A DNA stretch of 64,000 nucleotides from Novipirellula sp052161655 (GCF_052161655.1 NZ_CP197418.1:8246001-8310000), one strand, 5' to 3'; numbered from the stretch's first letter, positions 8,501 to 16,986 are shown. A program made the numbers and translations. The notes: generated from the letters alone by a model not told the origin.

Positions 8501-9992
8501 GGGGAGCGGGTTGTCGCGGAGCAGCTGCTGGTTTTGCAGCCGCTGGCGCCTCGTCCTGGATATCCATCGGGTCATTTTCGACCACAGCGGGTGCAGGATC
8601 GTCTCCTCCGAATACATCACCGCCTGCTTCTGCCGCGGTGTCGCTGCCAAAGACATCGCCGCCCTCGTCCATCGGGGCGTCACCACCGCCGAAAATGTCA
8701 TCAAAAGGCGAGTCGGCTGGATTTTGAATGATCAGCGTGTTGGCTTCTTCCGTGACCGTTTCGATTGCCTTGGCCTCGGGGTTGTTCGGATCGGCCTTGA
8801 GTGCTTTCTCGGCGATCGCCTTTGCACCACGCATGTTGCCTTGCTTGACGGCGATGTTTGCGGCACGAACGAGATCTTCGGATTGAGTGGCCAATGCATG
8901 AGCCGTTTCACGCAGCATCGGCGAACCGGCAGTGGCCAACATCAGTCCGCGATTGTCGGCGGAATCATCAACCAAACCTGGCAAAAACGCAAAGTCGGGA
9001 TGGCTTGTTTCAATCGTGCCATCGATCTGGATAGCAACATTGGCTGAAGTCGTTTCACCCTTCAATTGGAACGCGACCTCTCCGGAGGCCATCTTCATGT
9101 GGCCTAGCAAAATGGAGTCGCGGTCCAGACGAAGCGGTGGCAAACGATCTTGTTGAACGGTTTTCATGCCCTCAGTCAGCTTGGCATCGCTAAGCCAAAT
9201 CGGTGACATCGAGGCCGACTTGCCGACCTGGCGTGAGATTTCGACGGGACTCACATTCTCTCCGGTTCCGACCACTCCCAAAACGCCGCCAGTTTGATTG
9301 GCCAAAATTCCCATCACTTCGATGTTCGCTGTGGGGCCGATCAAGATGCTGTGAACCGAAATGCGATCCGATCGCAATGTATCTACCAAAGCTTCGAAAC
9401 GTTTTTTGTCCGCGTTCGCTTCCAGCGACGATCCGTCGCCGATGTAAACGACACTGCGAGTTCGATTGGCGGGTTCGCCGACCAAAGTCGCTCGAATCGA
9501 GTCAATTACGGTGATTAGGTTGGTGTTTCCAAGCGGCAAACGTTGACCCAGTTTCGCAATCGCGTTTTGTGTCATCGAAGAGCTTGGCGAGTCGAAGTCG
9601 CCACTCAAATCGGCCGTCTTGACATCCGCAGCAAACAAGCGAACACGATCCCCCGTTCGCAATTGCTCGATGGCACTGCGGAGGGCCGCGATCGAATCGC
9701 GACGGTATTCGCCGACTTGGCTCGCCGATGTGTCCACGACGATGACGATATCCGCCTCCGCGTCGCGAACTGCATTCATCAACGAATCACTCGCCGATGG
9801 TTGAAGCGAAGCTGCGAAGTACGCATCACCCGAAGGCATTTTGTAGCTCGCGACCCGGACTTGTCCCCCATCACTCGATGTTTCGTCAGCCGAAACTGTG
9901 GGAATCCAAATCGCTGCAGAAAGCAGCAGACCGGTCGCCAGCTTGAGGGGGGCGGATTGTTGAACGATTAGTGCGACTTGTCGCAATCCCAT
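5595..9992 (-). CDS. giant exported VWA and STN-domain protein with Gly-Met repeats
   Basis: This 1465-aa product begins with a signal peptide (LATGLLLSAAIWIPTVSA). A von Willebrand factor A domain spans roughly residues 80-250, with MIDAS motif DTSAS in IVIVVDTSASQ. A tetratricopeptide-like stretch (AIAEKALKADPNNPEAKAI) is near 395-410, followed by Asp/Gly and Ala/Pro-rich linkers. A short secretin N-terminal (STN)-like domain lies about 781-870 (TPLEEAIQKIATDHDIPIVI). A run of GGMGGG units covers about 878-926, and the protein ends in a Gly-only tail. VWA domains bind ligands through a metal; STN domains occur in secretins and TonB systems, but no secretin barrel is seen here. A role in the cell surface or periplasm is inferred. 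The product is unusually long and is not in an evident operon. Confidence 0.7.
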   Translation of the reverse strand: MGLRQVALIVQQSAPLKLATGLLLSAAIWIPTVSADETSSDGGQVRVASYKMPSGDAYFAASLQPSASDSLMNAVRDAEADIVIVVDTSASQVGEYRRDSIAALRSAIEQLRTGDRVRLFAADVKTADLSGDFDSPSSSMTQNAIAKLGQRLPLGNTNLITVIDSIRATLVGEPANRTRSVVYIGDGSSLEANADKKRFEALVDTLRSDRISVHSILIGPTANIEVMGILANQTGGVLGVVGTGENVSPVEISRQVGKSASMSPIWLSDAKLTEGMKTVQQDRLPPLRLDRDSILLGHMKMASGEVAFQLKGETTSANVAIQIDGTIETSHPDFAFLPGLVDDSADNRGLMLATAGSPMLRETAHALATQSEDLVRAANIAVKQGNMRGAKAIAEKALKADPNNPEAKAIETVTEEANTLIIQNPADSPFDDIFGGGDAPMDEGGDVFGSDTAAEAGGDVFGGDDPAPAVVENDPMDIQDEAPAAAKPAAAPRQPAPRAAAPPRNVAQPRNAAPMRDNNFFGPAAGDDELLESGGDLLDRVEAEQSLAEGRLRAEVNSQLRAARRQLVVDPQGVSGSLKSLLGRIEITANVSPAVRKELMGEVRSAIQLASSKEARFMDAQANLEQQAKGANSMTRLLEETFRTEQSLKTLSEQMNALIDEGRYEEADGEVSIPFARLAGDTITRDSTAGRQFIDYPLWLQTYARDRRYTEMRDRNFVDAFSLVLKAAIPFVDEPPVVWPEADAWQKLSRRRIERYGAIELVGDNDTERRIQATLSDETSQIFVETPLEEAIQKIATDHDIPIVIDRRALEEIGLTADSPVTIELKNVSLRSFMRLLLRELDLTYMIKDEVMQITTQEAAEENLVTKVYPVGDLVVPVMQLGGGGMGGGQGGGMGGGMGGGGMGGGMGGGGMGGGMGGGGMGGGGMFAVPDDVSLQNKTTASTPATRSENAASKPVAKPAKKTISRFDIKPIRLQVAEGQSKAEAWDQFFASEKIESAEDLTRLDQRIRSTVREWSTKALKFQESGKPEQTVACFVEMRDTIAAAMRAGHVQTWMYQAYAIALKATNAPKEEIERTLLSAVDFAETPEEVLHVAARLEEVGSGAAALQLCKKISALDPYRREPYLMGLRIAQQLNDVDALSWACSGVLSQAWPEKFQPIVEQARLVARATHSELIAEGRTEDAQKFSDSLRLAASHDAIVRVSWTGDADLDVAVEEPSGTVCAIDSPSSAGGGTLLGDSFPGRGDDELGTVSETYLCPKGFTGKYRLLIRRVWGDVSTGNATVEIITDVGRPTQRFIREEIPIGEQDALVVFEVKEGQRKEDIAAAQLAHLRDVQRDMNHDALAQFAGDGPDAAQVLQNLFNDVQSLTGGSVGGAGGAGGVGGLGGLGRFNRGAVGFRPEITQLPEGASVSTLAIISSDRRYVRISPVPTFSQVGDVRTFNFVDGDSGTVPGGGGGGGLGGGGFQ

Positions 9993-10793
9993 CTGATTAT
10001 CTCTTTCGCGAGTGACAGAAAACGCGTTTTGCTGTGTTCTGGTTCTGAATAGCGGAAAGTAGGGCAGAAAAGCACTCTCCCATTAGAGAGTCTATTTCCC
10101 ATGTATCTCTTTTGCTACGAAAAAAACGGGGTTTCGCCGCGTTGAGGTGTCGAACATGACGATTGTATGTGTTGCATTTTGCTACAGGTGTTGCAATCTA
10201 CCTCAGCACACTGAATCGAATGCCCCATTTGGCTTGACCCTACCTTCATGAAAGCTAGCACCGTGCCAAAGTCACGTTCGTTCGACGACAAAAAAAACGA
10301 GAATTATTTCGTCGACACACCAGTGGGCGTTTGAAAAGCTGCCGATGGTTTGAAACGCTACGAAAAAAGGCGAGGCCGATCTCGAAAGACCGACCCCGCC
10401 TCGCACGGGGGGACGCTTAATATCTGGTTGTTGAACTCATGTTGCCTCGGCGTCCCGCTGACACAACAAAGACTAGTTCGACTCTGTGGTCCAAGCCGAA
10501 TTTCTTGATCCGTTCCGCTGTAAATTGCAATTCAAGATTGCTACAACGTCCGTTTGTGACGTTCGTCCCAATCATGCAGCGCGTAGGCTGCTGCTTTCCG
10601 CACCAAGCGAGGGCTCAGTGTTCGGATCAAGGTATTTCCCAGCGTTTCCAGCGTCATCTTCGCTGCAACCACGATGCCCCTCCAACGAAGCCCAGGTTGT
10701 CGCGGCGGCAACCAGGCCGCAAACTGCATCGGGATTGCTTGAAGGTTCAGGCAATGGCACGAAAACATTTGAATGTTGAAGGGAGATCCAGCT
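9993..10793. other. gene-free stretch of about 800 bp
   Basis: Between the VWA protein start and the PIG-L gene only short open frames on both strands are found, and none resembles a known family or has a convincing ribosome binding site. The left part should hold the promoter of the VWA gene. The middle has a strong terminator-like hairpin at 10363-10404 pointing left with no gene in front of it. Confidence 0.5.
10363..10404 (-). terminator. orphan Rho-independent terminator
   Basis: On the minus strand GCGAGGC (10404-10398) pairs with GCCTCGC (10376-10370), with further pairing inside through GGTC/GATC, and is followed at once by TTTTTT (10368-10363). This is a textbook intrinsic terminator. 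The nearest annotated gene upstream on that strand is der, more than 1 kb away and separated by the convergent PIG-L gene. It may therefore end a small untranslated RNA or an unrecognised small gene starting somewhere in 10405-10790. Confidence 0.65.
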
Positions 10794-11546
10794 TTGACGG
10801 ATCAAAAAATCGACTTGCCCGAGCGGCTGGACCTTATCGCGGTCGGCGCACACCCAGACGACGTCGAAATCGCTTGTGGTGGAACGTTGGCGAAACTTGC
10901 CAACAAGGGATATCGAGTCGGCATCATCGATCTGACCGATGGCGAACCGACACCCAACTCGCCAAGTCCCGAGGTCCGGCTGCTTGAAGCACAAGAGGCC
11001 GCGAAGGTGCTTGGTGTGAAAAAACGAATCCAGCTCGATTTGCCTAACCGCCGTTTATTCGACTGTTTCGAACATCGCGTCGCCTTGGCCAAGGAATTTC
11101 GCCGTTATCGACCTCAGCTAGTGATTGGTTTTGGCGAAAAAACCCCGATGGCGTCGCCTGATCATTGGCAAGCGATGCAAATCACGGATGCCGCGGTTTT
11201 CTACAGCCGGCTGACCAAATGGGACGAGTACTTTCCCGGTTTGCCCGTCCACTCGATCCAGCGACAACTTTATTATCGCTTGGCAGTCGAGCCTGATACG
11301 TTGGCGGGAAATCCGTATCATCAAATCGTCGACATCAGCGACACGATCGAAACCAAGATCGAGTCCATCCTGTGTTACAAAACCCAGTTTGAACACAAAC
11401 CGAACATTGTCACCCGTGTTCGGGCTGCTGCGACCGTGACCGGTGCGGCCGCCAGTGTGACGGCCGGTGAATCGTTTGCGGCGGCAAAACCGTTCGCGGT
11501 GGATAACCTGATGCTGACGCTGGCGCTAGAACCGTTGATGGACTAA
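10794..11546 (+). CDS. PIG-L/LmbE family deacetylase, BshB1-like
   Basis: The N-terminal zinc motif AHPDD sits in LDLIAVGAHPDDVEIACGGT, the signature of LmbE-type N-acetylglucosamine deacetylases. The later segment ASPDHWQAMQITDAAVFYSRL matches the second metal-binding part (PDH) of the BshB1 branch. That branch removes acetyl from N-acetylglucosaminyl-malate in bacillithiol synthesis, but no other bacillithiol gene is here, so the substrate is uncertain. Two starts are possible: an ATG at 10773 with no ribosome binding site, and a TTG at 10794 placed 8 nt after AAGGGAG; the TTG is preferred (250 aa). The stop overlaps the stop of the convergent der gene. Confidence 0.8.
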   Translation: MTDQKIDLPERLDLIAVGAHPDDVEIACGGTLAKLANKGYRVGIIDLTDGEPTPNSPSPEVRLLEAQEAAKVLGVKKRIQLDLPNRRLFDCFEHRVALAKEFRRYRPQLVIGFGEKTPMASPDHWQAMQITDAAVFYSRLTKWDEYFPGLPVHSIQRQLYYRLAVEPDTLAGNPYHQIVDISDTIETKIESILCYKTQFEHKPNIVTRVRAAATVTGAAASVTAGESFAAAKPFAVDNLMLTLALEPLMD

Positions 11547-12910
11547 TCGCGTTTTCCGCGTTTCGGCGTGCTTTCCTCTTCACCTTCTTCGTCGCCCTCG
11601 CGGTGACGGCGGTGCAGATACATCTTGATCGGCACCTCACCAAACGGCAGGTGGTCTCGCAAAACGCCAAGCAAGTAACGCTTGTAATCGGCCGTAAATG
11701 CCTTCGGTTCGCTACACATCAACACCACGGTTGGCGGTTCGGTGGAGACTTGCGTGGCAAAGTAAATCTTGGGCCGACGGTTTTGGTACATCGCGGGCGG
11801 ATGGGCGTCGATGGCCGCTCGAATCAGCCGGTTCAGCTGCCCCGTGGTGACTCGTTCGCGAGCTTGTTTGAACAACATCGTCGCGTGATTTAGCAGCGTT
11901 TTGACATTCTTTCCGGTCTGGCCGGTGATGAATGCGATCGGGGCATAAGTGAGCGTCGGGAATTGGGCGTGAATGTAGCGAACCCAACGATCGGTGGGCA
12001 CTTGGCCGTGATATTTGTCCCACTTGTTGATCACGAAAATGCACGGCTTGTGATTTTCCATCACGTAGCCCATCAGCTGTTTGTCGACTTTGCTGACGGT
12101 TTCGCCCGCATCGAAAAATATTAATACCACGTCCGCTCGACGAACGCTTCGCTGAGCACGGTGCATTCCGTAATATTCGAGGTCGGTTCGTTGGCTCTTG
12201 CGTTTGCGAAGTCCTGGCGTGTCGATGGCCATAAAAGATTGGCCGTCCATCTCGAAAATCACATCGACGCTGTCACGCGTGGTCCCTGCAACTTCGCTGA
12301 CGATCATGCGGTCGTCTTCGGCAAGCGTGTTGACGAACGTGCTTTTGCCGACATTTCGTCGCCCGACGATCGTGACTTTCATTTGCGTTTCTTTGACCGT
12401 TTCGTCGTTCGCTTCGGGCAAACGATCCACGATCAGTTCCAACAAGTCTTCGCGATTACGGTTCTGCGTCGTGCTAACGCAAATCAGGTGACCACGGCCA
12501 AGTCGCTGAAAGTCTTCGGCGAGCAGGTCTTGGTGTGTTTGGTCGGCCTTGTTGGCGACCAAGATCACCGGACGTTGAATCGTTCGAAGACGCTCGGACA
12601 CTTCTTCGTCCAACGGCATCACACCCGTTTGTACGTCGACCACCAACACGATCACGTCGGCGGTATTGATCGCGATTTCAATTTGGTTGTGGACGTCGTC
12701 ACTCAAATTATCTGCATCGACGACCCCCATTCCTCCCGTGTCGACCAGCTCGAAAAAACGGTCATTCGATTCGATCAGCGTCGTCATTCGGTCCCGCGTT
12801 ACGCCTTCGTAATCGTCGACGATGGCAAGGCGGCGGCGCGCAAGCCAGTTAAATAGGCTGCTTTTGCCTACATTGGGACGACCGACAATTGCGACTCGAG
12901 GGACGGGCAT
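11543..12910 (-). CDS. der: ribosome assembly GTPase Der (EngA)
   Basis: The product has 455 aa with two tandem GTPase domains, which is diagnostic for Der. The first has GRPNVGKSS (residues 8-16), DTGGMG and NKAD. The second has GRRNVGKST near 182, the switch region VAGTTRDSVDV, DTPGLRKR and NKWDK. A KH-like domain follows at the C-terminus, ending in a charged tail rich in Glu, Lys and Arg. Der acts in the cytoplasm in late assembly of the 50S ribosomal subunit and is nearly universal in bacteria. Its TAG and the TAA of the convergent PIG-L gene share bases 11544-11545. The gap to the divergent glycosylase gene (146 bp) should contain both promoters. Confidence 0.97.
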   Translation of the reverse strand: MPVPRVAIVGRPNVGKSSLFNWLARRRLAIVDDYEGVTRDRMTTLIESNDRFFELVDTGGMGVVDADNLSDDVHNQIEIAINTADVIVLVVDVQTGVMPLDEEVSERLRTIQRPVILVANKADQTHQDLLAEDFQRLGRGHLICVSTTQNRNREDLLELIVDRLPEANDETVKETQMKVTIVGRRNVGKSTFVNTLAEDDRMIVSEVAGTTRDSVDVIFEMDGQSFMAIDTPGLRKRKSQRTDLEYYGMHRAQRSVRRADVVLIFFDAGETVSKVDKQLMGYVMENHKPCIFVINKWDKYHGQVPTDRWVRYIHAQFPTLTYAPIAFITGQTGKNVKTLLNHATMLFKQARERVTTGQLNRLIRAAIDAHPPAMYQNRRPKIYFATQVSTEPPTVVLMCSEPKAFTADYKRYLLGVLRDHLPFGEVPIKMYLHRRHREGDEEGEEESTPKRGKRD

Positions 12911-13056
12911 TCGTGATTACAGGGGTGCGGGAACAACTAACAGGGGTACGCGAACAACAATGTGACTATGCGCTTAAGCACTGAATCCTATTCTCGGCGA
13001 CCCAAATCACAAAGCCCTAGAAGACGTTCCTAGCTAGATTCGCTAGAATCCGTGCC

Positions 13057-13953
13057 ATGGCTGACAAGATTTCACCCCCGTTGGATCGCGATCAATTGAT
13101 CATGCAAGCCGCTGCGCTTGCCGACCATTTGTCGCGGTCAGGCGTTCAGTGGATGCCGCGTCCCAATCCGCAATCGGTTGCCGAGCTGAAGTCACGTTTC
13201 GAAGCTGCAATTTCCGCTCCGCCTGCCGAAAACGCGAACGTGGCAGCGCCCGACGTGCCGCCTACGCCCCCCCCGGCGGCGAATATTAAGGCGACGACCA
13301 CCCCGTCAGCTCCGCCGCGCAAGCCCGTTTTGACTCCGACGTTGCTCGGCGACTCCGCCAAACCCTACCCTGGGGCAAGTTTGCCGTTGGTGCAGCGTGA
13401 AAGTGAACTCGCAGCTCTGGCAGGCGAAGTGGCAGAGTGCCAACGATGTCCTCAATTAGTTCATTGCCGAACGAATACGGTCTTTGGCGAAGGCAACGCC
13501 GCTGCTCGCATCGTGTTCTTTGGTGAAGGCCCCGGGGCGGACGAAGATCGCAGCGGACGTCCCTTTGTCGGCAAGGCAGGGCAACTGCTGACCAAAATGA
13601 TCCAAGCGTGCAAATTTGCTCGCGAAGATGTTTACATTCTCAACACCGTCAAATGCCGTCCCCCAGGCAATCGGAACCCCGACCCTGAAGAAATCGCCAA
13701 CTGCCGCCCCTATTTTGAGAAGCAAATTGAGCTGATTCGTCCCGAATACATCGTCTGTCTCGGGGCGGTTAGTGGGCAAGCCTTGCTCGACAGCAAACTA
13801 TCTGTCGGACGACTTCGCGGTCAGTTTCATTCCTATTTCGGCAGCAAAGTGGTGGTCACGTATCACCCGGCGTACCTGCTGCGAAACCCAGCCGCCAAAA
13901 AAGCTGCCTGGGACGATCTGCAAATGATGCTTCGCGATGCAGGACTGATCTAA
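13057..13953 (+). CDS. family 4 uracil-DNA glycosylase with iron-sulfur cluster
   Basis: Residues about 120-298 form a type 4 uracil-DNA glycosylase. Motif A is GEGPGADED (157-165), followed by GRPFVGKAGQLL, NTVKCRPPGNRNP and the C-terminal HPAYLLRNP. Four cysteines placed as in the 4Fe-4S members are present: C128 and C131 (ECQRCPQL), C200 (VKCRPP) and C216 (ANCRPYF). The enzyme removes uracil arising by cytosine deamination and starts base-excision repair. The first 110 residues are a Pro/Ala-rich extension not needed for the fold; similar extensions occur in planctomycete and actinobacterial homologues. It stands alone between der and a repeat element. Confidence 0.93.
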   Translation: MADKISPPLDRDQLIMQAAALADHLSRSGVQWMPRPNPQSVAELKSRFEAAISAPPAENANVAAPDVPPTPPPAANIKATTTPSAPPRKPVLTPTLLGDSAKPYPGASLPLVQRESELAALAGEVAECQRCPQLVHCRTNTVFGEGNAAARIVFFGEGPGADEDRSGRPFVGKAGQLLTKMIQACKFAREDVYILNTVKCRPPGNRNPDPEEIANCRPYFEKQIELIRPEYIVCLGAVSGQALLDSKLSVGRLRGQFHSYFGSKVVVTYHPAYLLRNPAAKKAAWDDLQMMLRDAGLI

Positions 13954-13956
13954 GCA

Positions 13957-14046
13957 GTTAGGCAGGAGTCTTTCAGTAAATTGGCCGTTTTGGCGCTAGC
14001 CACGGTTCCCGCATTCAACCGGGGCTAGCGCCCAAACGGCTAACGG
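13957..14046. repeat. dispersed palindromic repeat, family 2, copy A
   Basis: The left part (GTTAGGCAGGAGTCTTTCAG and on to TTGGCCGTTTTGGCGCTAGC) recurs at 27716 and, inverted, at 52700. The right part forms an 18-bp hairpin (GCCGTTTTGGCGCTAGCC at 13984-14001 against 14023-14040, one mismatch) shared with the copy at 48522. It lies just after the glycosylase stop. The remaining gap to 14302 shows no gene. Confidence 0.75.
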
Positions 14047-14302
14047 GATTTCACCCAATGATTCCTGCGTACCTGCTTAGCTGCAAAAAAACTTTGGCCT
14101 TTTTTCGATCGGGATTCATCTCAATCCCGCCAAAGAGCCCTAACTTCTTTATTTGCTAGCATTTACGGCGATATTTTTCCTATTGACCGATGCGATGCGA
14201 TGGGAACAATTCGTTCTCAACGGTGAAGCGGAGGACTGCTTTTCCGAGTGGCAAAGGATTTGTCATGAAACCATCTTCATCGCTATGTGCAGGGAGGCCA
14301 TC

Positions 14303-15916
14303 ATGCGTCATGCGGTCAAATCTTCGTTCGTTTCGAATGCGAAGTCTTCTATTTCCGTCCATGATTCGATCAAGAATCATCCCGCATCCGGATCCGAGGC
14401 GTGCTTGTCGCTGGCGGCGTTAATCGCCAACGCACGATTTTTCGCTGGAGACGATATTTGTTTCAGCGAAATCGCTGATGACGTGAACACTGCACAACAA
14501 GGCGAATTGGTCGTCTATTCGGTTGGCGATGATGAGCCTACCGCCTTTATCGCATCGGCCTTGGCACGGGGCGCTGCTGGGATTTTGACCGAGCAAATTC
14601 TGCCCTGTCCTTTGCCGCAATGTGTCGTCGGTGATGTTGATTTGGCACTTGCTGGGCTGAACGCGAAACGACTTGATCGTCCCGACCGTCGTTTGTTGAC
14701 CATCGGCGTATTTGGTTCCGCAGGAAAGACGACGACGTCTTTGATGGTTTCTCAATTGCTTCGCAACATGGGGCTTCGCACCTCTTACCAAACGGACTTA
14801 GGTGATTGCGACGGCGTGATGCAGTCGACTGCGACCGAGTCGGTTCCAGCGGGCGGAGCACTGGTACAGTGGCTCGGCGATTGCTGTGAAGCCGGAGCAA
14901 AAACCGCCGTGATCGAGCTGTCCGAACAAGATGCAAAGCACGGTCGATACGACGCCATCGAATTTGATTTGTTGGTCATCACGGGAACGCCACAAGATGA
15001 CGATGACTTTGGTCCTTCGGGGCTTCAGTGCGTTCTTGATCGAATGACGCAAAGCGGTGTCGTTGTCGTTTCGGCTGATTCGCCCGCCGTTTTGCGAACG
15101 GTACGCGATCACGGAGCCAACGCGTTTACCTACGGCGTCCGTCATGCTGCAGATGTGTCGGCAAAATTGATCGAACAAGAGTCTGGAATGTCAACGTTGC
15201 TGATGACCCATGAAGCGGTCACCGCCGTGATGGAGTCTCCGCTGTGTGGTGCGGCAATGGCGTCCAACCATGCAGCAGCCGCTGCGATTGGGGTTCTGTT
15301 GAATCAACCACTTCACGAAGTGGTCGAGCATCTCGGCAAGCTGCGAGAGATTCCTGGGCGGATGCAAGTGCTCAGTTCATTTCAGTGTGCCGATGTGATC
15401 ATCGACTCGGCAAATTCACCCGATCAAATTGCGGCGGCACTACGTGCGGCTCGTTCGATGAAACAACCGGGCGGGCGTTTGTGGTGCGTAATGGCCGTTG
15501 ACGCGAGCGACGCGCCCGTTCACCTCGCTTTGGCGGGTGGCCATCTCGAACGTTTTTCGGACAAGCCAATTGTGACCTGCAGCAGCGAATCAAAAGAGCA
15601 ATTCTTGGCCGCATCGCACGCTGTGCTTGATGGCGTCAAAGATTGTGCCCTGCTGCGTCTTGTCGCGGATGATCGTCGCGCGATCCAGTGGGCAATCAAC
15701 GAAGCCTCGGTCCGCGATACGATTTTGTGGATTGGCGGAATTCGACAAACTGGCGCAAAACAAGAGCGTCAACGCATTAGAGAACTCAGCGACTTGATAA
15801 CGGCTTCGCAAAACGCGATGGCGGAAAAGGCAAAGCGTCCGAGCAATCCTGCTCACGCTGTCGCGAGCGACAATCAACATCCCGTGATCTTGTCGATGTT
15901 CAAAAACGAATGCTGA
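14303..15916 (+). CDS. MurE-like orphan Mur ligase family protein
   Basis: The frame is open from 14153, but AGGGAGG lies 5 nt before the ATG at 14303, giving 537 aa. It has the three-part layout of MurE: an N-terminal UDP-binding-like domain with QQGELVVYSVGDD and ALARGAAGILTE; a central ATPase with P-loop GSAGKTTT (residues 138-145, where MurE has GTNGKTTT) and VIELSEQDAKHGRYDAIEFD matching the MurE SSH..GR region; and a C-terminal domain with GRMQVL and IDSANSPD where MurE has VDYAHTPD. The DNPR specificity motif of meso-diaminopimelate MurE is not seen. It probably joins an amino acid or other amine to an acid with ATP, but the substrate is unknown. It may be a diverged paralogue rather than the cell's main MurE. 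Confidence 0.7.
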   Translation: MRHAVKSSFVSNAKSSISVHDSIKNHPASGSEACLSLAALIANARFFAGDDICFSEIADDVNTAQQGELVVYSVGDDEPTAFIASALARGAAGILTEQILPCPLPQCVVGDVDLALAGLNAKRLDRPDRRLLTIGVFGSAGKTTTSLMVSQLLRNMGLRTSYQTDLGDCDGVMQSTATESVPAGGALVQWLGDCCEAGAKTAVIELSEQDAKHGRYDAIEFDLLVITGTPQDDDDFGPSGLQCVLDRMTQSGVVVVSADSPAVLRTVRDHGANAFTYGVRHAADVSAKLIEQESGMSTLLMTHEAVTAVMESPLCGAAMASNHAAAAAIGVLLNQPLHEVVEHLGKLREIPGRMQVLSSFQCADVIIDSANSPDQIAAALRAARSMKQPGGRLWCVMAVDASDAPVHLALAGGHLERFSDKPIVTCSSESKEQFLAASHAVLDGVKDCALLRLVADDRRAIQWAINEASVRDTILWIGGIRQTGAKQERQRIRELSDLITASQNAMAEKAKRPSNPAHAVASDNQHPVILSMFKNEC

Positions 15917-15944
15917 TCTGTGGATACCCCACAGCGCGACGGTC

Positions 15945-16292
15945 TTACTGATCTTTCCAAGGAAAATGATGCTGGCCGTCGGCACCAATCCGCAGCGGCC
16001 AAGCTTGGATGATCGACGTTAACGGAATCGTCCCGTAAACGTGCGGGAACAAGGCACCGCCGCGTGATACTTCCCAGCGTAGAGTGTCGCCGAGCTTTAC
16101 CTCGTCGACTTGGATCAGCACGAGATCCTCTTGGCCCGCAAAATGTTTCTCAGCAGTCGCTTCGACCTGATCGCGTGCCGAAAGATGGATGAAACCGTCC
16201 TGCAGATCGATAGCCGCACCCTGGATCTCGCCGATCGATTGCGCGAGTGTCCACTGCTCGGTCGAAAGAATCTTAAAAATCGGGCGAGTCAT
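15945..16292 (-). CDS. DUF952 family protein
   Basis: This protein of about 115 aa opens with TRPIFKILSTEQW and contains DGFIHLSARDQVEATAEKHF and LRWEVSRGGALFPHVYG, which are the recognisable blocks of DUF952. The fold is related to ADP-ribosyltransferase-like proteins, but no biochemical role is known to me. It is the last gene of the minus-strand operon that starts at 22096; its ATG at 16292 lies 20 bp inside the end of the N-formylglutamate amidohydrolase gene. A further ATG at 16310 would add six residues. Confidence 0.75.
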   Translation of the reverse strand: MTRPIFKILSTEQWTLAQSIGEIQGAAIDLQDGFIHLSARDQVEATAEKHFAGQEDLVLIQVDEVKLGDTLRWEVSRGGALFPHVYGTIPLTSIIQAWPLRIGADGQHHFPWKDQ

Positions 16293-16986
16293 CTTGAATG
16301 GCCTTAGCAAGCTGTGTGATCATTTTTTGCTTCTGTTTTTCTTGCCAACGAGCATAACGATTATTGATCTCGATCTCGATACCCGCGTATTGCCGCGACG
16401 GATGCTGCGTTCTTAGATAGGTGGTCAGTCCGTCATCGATGCCTAGATACGGTTCGTTGTGGCGGACACGCCGATGAGGTGCTGAGGACGCGAATCGGCT
16501 CACGATGGCTTCACTAATTTGTTTTTCTTCCGCTCGGCTGGGATCGTAAAGAATCCCAAGATCCAACGGGCGATGAGTCCCGCGAAATCGAGGCGTGAAC
16601 GTATGCATCGACAAATGAATGACGCGGTCGTTTGACGTCAGCAGCGATGCAATTTGGTTTGCAATTTGTTGACGGTAGGGATGGTAGTGCTTTTTAAGTA
16701 ACGTCGCCCGTTCAGGCTCCGAAAGCATCATCGCGTATTTTGAAAACAGTTGCGGATTGTCGAGCGAACGATTCAGATCGACAAGCAACCGTGTCGTCGT
16801 CGATGAAATGAATGGGACGCCAAGCTCCGCTGCCAATCGCGTCGCTGCATCAAATGAACCGGGGTCGTACCCTCGGTGGCTATTCAGATCACGTTTGGCG
16901 CCCGACGACGAGAACAATGGTGCATAGTCGGGCGGAACTTCATTGCCGCCATGTTCGCAGCTAATCAGATAACGAATCGAGGTCAT
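16273..16986 (-). CDS. N-formylglutamate amidohydrolase family protein
   Basis: The start YLISCEHGGNEVPPDYAPLF, then DPGSFDAATRLAAELGVPFI and VIHLSMHTFTPRF, are the conserved blocks of the FGase family, zinc enzymes that cleave N-formyl-glutamate or related amides. Members outside histidine degradation are common in peptide-ligase operons. No hut genes are nearby. The ATG at 16986 overlaps the TGA of the upstream GCS2 ligase (ATGA), so translational coupling is likely; an alternative frame start at 17016 would run into that gene. Length is 238 aa, close to family norms. In this operon the enzyme probably hydrolyses an acyl or glutamyl amide bond in the same compound the ligases build. Confidence 0.8.
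   Translation of the reverse strand: MTSIRYLISCEHGGNEVPPDYAPLFSSSGAKRDLNSHRGYDPGSFDAATRLAAELGVPFISSTTTRLLVDLNRSLDNPQLFSKYAMMLSEPERATLLKKHYHPYRQQIANQIASLLTSNDRVIHLSMHTFTPRFRGTHRPLDLGILYDPSRAEEKQISEAIVSRFASSAPHRRVRHNEPYLGIDDGLTTYLRTQHPSRQYAGIEIEINNRYARWQEKQKQKMITQLAKAIQDDSPDF

Noticed and set aside
10580..10630. Resemblance to the GGAAGGAAGCAGC loop of signal recognition particle RNA on the minus strand
   Set aside because: The match (TGCGGAAAGCAGCAGCC) lacks the required asymmetric loop and the opposite strand of the helix.
10541..10768. A 75-codon minus-strand frame in front of the orphan terminator
   Set aside because: No ribosome binding site, no family resemblance and no codon pattern like neighbours; a small RNA fits better.
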